DNA from: Colimorpha sp045222795
Lineage (GTDB): Bacteria > Bacteroidota > Bacteroidia > Bacteroidales > P3
Assembly: GCA_045222795.1 (NCBI GenBank)
Contig: JBGUZF010000029.1
Span: 1 to 15,309, forward strand
Reading direction: 5' to 3'
Length of the DNA stretch: 15,309 nt
The stretch's first letter is position 1; each line of letters starts with the position of its first letter. Below the pieces are notes generated by a model. The model was given only the letters and a program-made list of their open reading frames with translations, searched no databases and was not told where the DNA came from. Positions 12,495 to 15,309 of this stretch are shown here, piece by piece. The position numbers and the translations under genes were made by a program.

Positions 12495-12509
12495 GCAAAA
12501 AAGAAGAAA

Positions 12510-12773
12510 ATGAAAAAAGGAATCCATCCCGAAAACTATCGCCTCGTGGTGTTCAAAGACATGTCGAACGACAACATGATCCTCACCAAGAGCTGTGCCA
12601 ACACCAAAGAGACCGTGGTCTATACCGACGGCAAGGAGTATCCCGTGGTGAAACTCGAAATCTCGAACACCTCGCACCCCTTCTTCACCGGCAAGCTGAA
12701 ACTCGTTGACACCGCCGGCCGCGTCGACAAGTTCATGAACAAGTACAAAAAGTACGCCAAGAAGAGCGAGTAA
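12510..12773 (+). CDS. rpmE2: 50S ribosomal protein L31, type B
   Basis: An 87-residue protein beginning MKKGIHPENYRLVVFKDMSN and containing SHPFFTGKLKLVDTAGRVDKF, the standard L31 sequence. It has one cysteine only (Cys29, SCANT) and lacks the CxxC pair that binds zinc in L31 type A, so it is the type B form, usual as the sole L31 in Bacteroidota. It acts in the large ribosomal subunit at the intersubunit bridge. It is a single-gene unit with its own consensus promoter, a leader hairpin and a terminator at 12935-12962. Confidence 0.97.
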   Translation: MKKGIHPENYRLVVFKDMSNDNMILTKSCANTKETVVYTDGKEYPVVKLEISNTSHPFFTGKLKLVDTAGRVDKFMNKYKKYAKKSE

Positions 12774-12813
12774 TCGGACTGCTTGAAGTGCCCGCAGGGC
12801 CAAGAAGGCAGAG

Positions 12814-12897
12814 TAATGGTTAAAGGTTAATGGTTAAAGGTTAAAGAGGCTACGCAACTAATCATTAATCATTAAACAATAATCATTAAGCATTACA
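12814..12897. repeat. Heptanucleotide array, TAAAGGT changing to CATTAAT
   Basis: Twelve 7-base units can be read in phase: TAATGGT, TAAAGGT, TAATGGT, TAAAGGT, TAAAGAG, GCTACGC, AACTAAT, CATTAAT, CATTAAA, CAATAAT, CATTAAG, CATTACA. A GC-rich unit sits in the middle without breaking the phase. Confidence 0.8.
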
Positions 12898-12934
12898 AAG
12901 AAAGGTAATTTGTTTTAGATTTTTAGATCTAGAT

Positions 12935-12962
12935 GCCCCGCCCGAAAGGACGGGGTTTTCTA
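12935..12962 (+). terminator. Rho-independent terminator downstream of rpmE2
   Basis: CCCCGCCC (12936-12943) pairs with GGACGGGG (12948-12955) with one mismatch around a GAAA tetraloop, followed by TTTTCT. It lies 160 bases after the rpmE2 stop, beyond the heptamer array, so the array is probably transcribed. Confidence 0.8.
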
Positions 12963-12998
12963 TTGCCATAAAGTTCTCCTGCTCGCCTACGGCTCACG

Positions 12999-13072
12999 AA
13001 ATCTTGTTAATCTTGTAAATTATTTGCTGACGCGGTTGTTGCGCAAGCATATTTACAAGATTTACTAGATTT
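12999..13072. repeat. 22-bp inverted repeat built from AATCTTGTA nonamers
   Basis: The arms 12999-13020 and 13051-13072 are complementary at 20 of 22 positions; the inner 12 bases (AATCTTGTAAAT) match perfectly. The spacer is 30 bases. Each arm contains two nonamer-like units (AATCTTGTT, AATCTTGTA). Just outside, TGCCCGCAGGGC (13074-13085) repeats an element at 12789-12800. Confidence 0.7.
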
Positions 13073-13105
13073 CTGCCCGCAGGGCAAGGAGGAATAGAAA
13101 AAAGA

Positions 13106-13137
13106 TTTGGCCACGTCGGCGGAATTGTGTATCTTTG
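13106..13137 (+). promoter_or_regulatory. Promoter of the beta-barrel/S41 peptidase unit
   Basis: TTTG at 13106-13109 and TATCTTTG at 13130-13137 are 20 bases apart. The short leader starts with CCAAT-TATT-ATTGG (13141-13154), a 5-bp hairpin that overlaps the Shine-Dalgarno-like TTGGAG (13151-13156) before the ATG at 13160. The box also overlaps the longer frame's start codon at 13127, which excludes it. Confidence 0.75.
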
Positions 13138-13159
13138 CATCCAATTATTATTGGAGACA

Positions 13160-13840
13160 ATGAGCAGAAACATCGTTGGATTAGCACTTTTGGCGCTGCT
13201 GGTCGCCGCGGGCGGCGAAGCGGCGGCACAGTGGGCCGTGGGGGTGCGCATGGGATGGACGGGCACCAGCATAAGCCGCTACGACGGCGGCCGCATGGAC
13301 GAGAGTTATTCGCCCCTCGGGGGGCTGGAGGTGGGCCTGCAGGGCCGCTACAAGGTCAGCGACTGGCTGGCCGTGCGCGCCGACCTAAGCCTCATGCAGC
13401 GCTCGCACCGCATGGACCGCAACCTCAACTACCTCGACCCCGTATACACCGAGCATATCAACTCGTACATCATGCTGCCCGTGACGGCCGACTTCTCGTT
13501 CGGCGGCGAGCAGCTGCGCGGCCACCTGCTGGCCGGCGGCTACGGCGGCTACTGGGCCAGCGAGCGCCGCTGCGGACAGACCTACTGGATGACCGACTAC
13601 TACGTGTACTTCGAGCCCTTCGACGAGATGCGCGAGATAACCGACGAGGACCAGCGCCTCAACGCCGGCGCCGCCGTCGGGGCCGCCATCACCTACTCGG
13701 CAAACAGCAAATGGGAGGTGGGCGTAGAGACGATGTACTACTACGACCTGACGTCGCACCACCGCGGCACGCCGCACCTGGCCGACCCGCGCTACCTGAA
13801 CACCCTGACGCTGACAATGACCATCAACTATAACCTGTAA
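13160..13840 (+). CDS. Outer-membrane beta-barrel protein (porin-family, OMP_b-brl type)
   Basis: A 226-residue exported protein. The signal peptide (MSRNIVGLALLALLVAAGGEAAA) is cut near AAAQ; the mature part alternates polar and aromatic/hydrophobic residues in strands: WAVGVRMGWTG, LEVGLQGRYKV, LAVRADLSLMQRS, GHLLAGGYGGYW, AGAAVGAAITYS, WEVGVETMYYYDL and a final TLTLTMTINYNL. This is the pattern of the eight-to-ten-strand barrel proteins annotated as porin-family or outer membrane beta-barrel in Bacteroidota. No enzyme motif or ligand is evident. The start at 13160 is set by the promoter and the GGAG site. The S41 peptidase follows after three bases (TAA GCC ATG), so they form an operon. 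Confidence 0.83.
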   Translation: MSRNIVGLALLALLVAAGGEAAAQWAVGVRMGWTGTSISRYDGGRMDESYSPLGGLEVGLQGRYKVSDWLAVRADLSLMQRSHRMDRNLNYLDPVYTEHINSYIMLPVTADFSFGGEQLRGHLLAGGYGGYWASERRCGQTYWMTDYYVYFEPFDEMREITDEDQRLNAGAAVGAAITYSANSKWEVGVETMYYYDLTSHHRGTPHLADPRYLNTLTLTMTINYNL

Positions 13841-13843
13841 GCC

Positions 13844-15115
13844 ATGAAGAGATACATCATAATGACCGTCGCGGCAACCCTCCTCTTCTCCGCCTGCCGC
13901 AAGGAGGCCGACTACATACCCTTCACGGGCGAGAACGGCAAGCTGGCCTACAGCAACTACACCGAGCAGTTCGAGTACATGTGGAAGTGCATGAGCACGG
14001 GATATGTGTTCTGGGACGTGGACACCGTTGACTGGGACGCCGCATACGACCGCTACCTGCCGCGCTTCGAGGCCCTCGACCGCAAGTTCAAGGACAGCGG
14101 CTATGTGCGCACCGCCGAGCTCGACGGGCTCTACCAAGGCCTTGCGGGCAAGATGATCGACCACCACATGACATTTATCATCCGCAACCTACACCCCGAG
14201 CCCGGCGACGGATACCCATACTCCATCGTGCGTCCGGGATTGACCGAGGTGCTGGGCCGCGACTACTACATCGAGGGCCGCGGCGCGGCGCAAAGCGGCA
14301 TGAAGGCCTTCCTCGCAGGCATCGAGGGCAGCTACACCGTCACAGAGCACGACAGCGCCGACGCCTACATCCCCGAGATTGGCACCACGGTGCACTACCA
14401 CTACTGCCTCTTCACCCTCGACGACGGCCGCGTGGTGCCCTACCTGTGGACCACCAACGCCGCCCTCACGCCCGTGATGCGCGATATGGCGGGCACGCCG
14501 GCCTACAACGCCATCGACCGCTGGCTCACCGTTGCCTGCACCACGCCGCGCTCCCAGCTGGCGGGCATCCTCCTCGACACCCGCTCGAACGGCGGCGGAT
14601 ACCAGGACGACCTCGACTACCTCATAGGCCCGTTCATCAACGAGCGCATCGAGCTGTTCAAGACCCGCTACAAGGAAGGTCCCGGACGGCTGGAATATTC
14701 GGCCTGGTGCCCCTACTACCAGAGCCCCAACCCCAGCTACCACCGCGACATCACCGCCGAGGGCATACCCTACGTGGTGATTGTCGACCTCAACTCGGTG
14801 AGCATGGCCGAGATAGAGCCTATGGTGATACGCGACGTGTTCCCCACGGCATATATCGTCGGCGAGCGCACCTACGGCGGCACCGGCCCGCTGCAGAACG
14901 ACTGCGAGGAGCTGAACTACGGCGCCCCTTTCGGCGACTACAACGCCTACCACCACTACGTCTACACCTCGACCTTCGAGGCCCTGATGGGCGGCAAGGT
15001 GCGCGAGGGCGAAGGCATAGTGCCCGACGAGGAGGTGCTCCGCAAGGACGACCCCGCCCAGAGCTTCAAGCCCCAGCTCGACGCGGCGCTGAATTATATA
15101 AAGATTAAAGGTTAA
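13844..15115 (+). CDS. S41-family (C-terminal processing type) peptidase, lipoprotein
   Basis: A 423-residue protein with a lipoprotein signal (lipobox FSAC, lipidated Cys18). Residues 33-115 form the helical N-terminal part; the catalytic S41 core begins at GILLDTRSNGGGYQDDLDYL (241-260), equivalent to the D-x-R-x-N-x-GG strand of the family. VVIVDLNSVSMAEIEPMVIRD (311-331) holds the likely nucleophile Ser320, followed by YIVGERTYGGTG (337-348). A clear PDZ domain is not seen and the classical Lys of the CtpA dyad cannot be assigned, as in tricorn-like S41 enzymes. It is likely periplasmic-facing and may process or degrade envelope proteins. The last residues (IKIKG) and TAA stop are encoded by the start of a heptamer array. 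The coupled barrel gene upstream may be a partner. Confidence 0.88.
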   Translation: MKRYIIMTVAATLLFSACRKEADYIPFTGENGKLAYSNYTEQFEYMWKCMSTGYVFWDVDTVDWDAAYDRYLPRFEALDRKFKDSGYVRTAELDGLYQGLAGKMIDHHMTFIIRNLHPEPGDGYPYSIVRPGLTEVLGRDYYIEGRGAAQSGMKAFLAGIEGSYTVTEHDSADAYIPEIGTTVHYHYCLFTLDDGRVVPYLWTTNAALTPVMRDMAGTPAYNAIDRWLTVACTTPRSQLAGILLDTRSNGGGYQDDLDYLIGPFINERIELFKTRYKEGPGRLEYSAWCPYYQSPNPSYHRDITAEGIPYVVIVDLNSVSMAEIEPMVIRDVFPTAYIVGERTYGGTGPLQNDCEELNYGAPFGDYNAYHHYVYTSTFEALMGGKVREGEGIVPDEEVLRKDDPAQSFKPQLDAALNYIKIKG

Positions 15116-15238
15116 TGGTTAATTCACTTCGTTCATTCACGTTGCTTTGGCTCGGCATAGCAAGCGCGCTTGCTCTGCTCTCGCTTTGCGCAACGGTTAA
15201 AGATTAAAGATTAATGATTAATGATTAAAGGTTATAGA
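15105..15238. repeat. Two heptanucleotide arrays (TTAAAGG and TTAAAGA/TTAATGA) around a GC-rich palindrome
   Basis: 15105-15118 reads TTAAAGG, TTAATGG; 15197-15238 reads TTAAAGA twice, TTAATGA twice, TTAAAGG, TTATAGA. The GC-rich middle contains a perfect 16-base palindrome AGCAAGCGCGCTTGCT (15159-15174). The first array includes the stop of the S41 gene. No TAnnTTTG box is seen before the next gene. Confidence 0.7.
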
Positions 15239-15259
15239 TAATCAACAAACAATACAGAT

Positions 15260-15309
15260 ATGACAAAGAAGTTTTTAGCATTAGCATTGGCCGCCATGCT
15301 CGTTTCGGG
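15260..15309 (+). CDS. Start of an exported protein, truncated by the window end
   Basis: An ATG at 15260 opens a frame reading MTKKFLALALAAMLVS, a typical signal peptide start (two lysines then a hydrophobic core), and runs off the end. Nothing more can be said of its function. It is on the same strand as the S41 gene, 144 bases further on. Confidence 0.6.
   Translation, partial: MTKKFLALALAAMLVS

Noticed and set aside
12510..12773. Zinc-free L31 as evidence of a Zur/zinc-saving regulon together with the ZIP and CxxC-TonB genes
   Set aside because: Type B L31 is commonly the only L31 in Bacteroidota, and no shared operator was seen, so it says nothing about zinc control here.
13127..13159. 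GTG start for the beta-barrel gene
   Set aside because: It precedes the predicted transcription start and would put 11 extra residues before a good signal peptide; the GGAG site supports 13160.
13385..14956. Two long minus-strand frames (260 and 255 codons) opposite the barrel and S41 genes
   Set aside because: Val/Gly/His-rich mirror images of supported genes.
3559..15238. CRISPR array
   Set aside because: The repeats are contiguous 7-mers without unique spacers of 30 bases or so, and no cas genes are present.

Overview
The window looks like a chromosomal segment of a gut-type Bacteroidales bacterium (Prevotellaceae/Muribaculaceae-like; I cannot place it more exactly). The signs are Bacteroidota promoters (-7 box TAnnTTTG, several with a TTTG box 18-20 bases upstream), few Shine-Dalgarno sites, many signal-peptidase-II lipoproteins, a TonB-dependent receptor, a DUF4491 protein, a zinc-free type-B ribosomal protein L31, and GC-rich genes separated by AT-rich, repeat-filled spacers. 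No rRNA, tRNA, CRISPR array, phage or insertion sequence was seen.

Layout. 1-592 (+): 3' end of a ferritin-superfamily gene and a 57-aa winged-helix protein, closed by a terminator. 696-3549 (+): a beta-lactamase-fold serine hydrolase lipoprotein, a DUF6512-type membrane protein, a lipoprotein glutathione peroxidase and an overlapping TfoX-N protein. 3838-4565 (+): a zeta-toxin-like P-loop kinase overlapping a 53-aa protein, a candidate toxin-antitoxin pair bracketed by copies of one 26-base hairpin repeat. 5786-4741 (-): DUF4491 and a ZIP metal transporter. 5913-7618 (+): a promoter, a 5' hairpin, a cobalamin riboswitch, a possible 33-codon leader ORF and a CoA-transferase. 10108-7628 (-): a small His/Cys-rich exported protein and a TonB receptor carrying a CxxC in its plug, a probable metal-uptake pair. 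11190-10233 (-): a 4-TM protein and an MptD-type ECF S-component. 12235-11609 (-): a SAM methyltransferase. 12510-12773 (+): rpmE2 with a leader hairpin and terminator. 13160-15115 (+): an outer-membrane beta-barrel protein and an S41 peptidase lipoprotein. 15260 to the end: the start of another exported protein.

The most striking non-coding feature is a family of heptanucleotide arrays in nearly every larger spacer. Each has its own 7-mer, the phase is often kept through degenerate units, and several run into the ends of genes, so that the stop codon and sometimes the last residues lie in the repeat. Functionally the best leads are B12-riboswitch control of a fermentation-type CoA-transferase, the kinase plus small protein module, and the His/Cys-rich plus CxxC-TonB pair. 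All function assignments are by reading motifs; no search was run.
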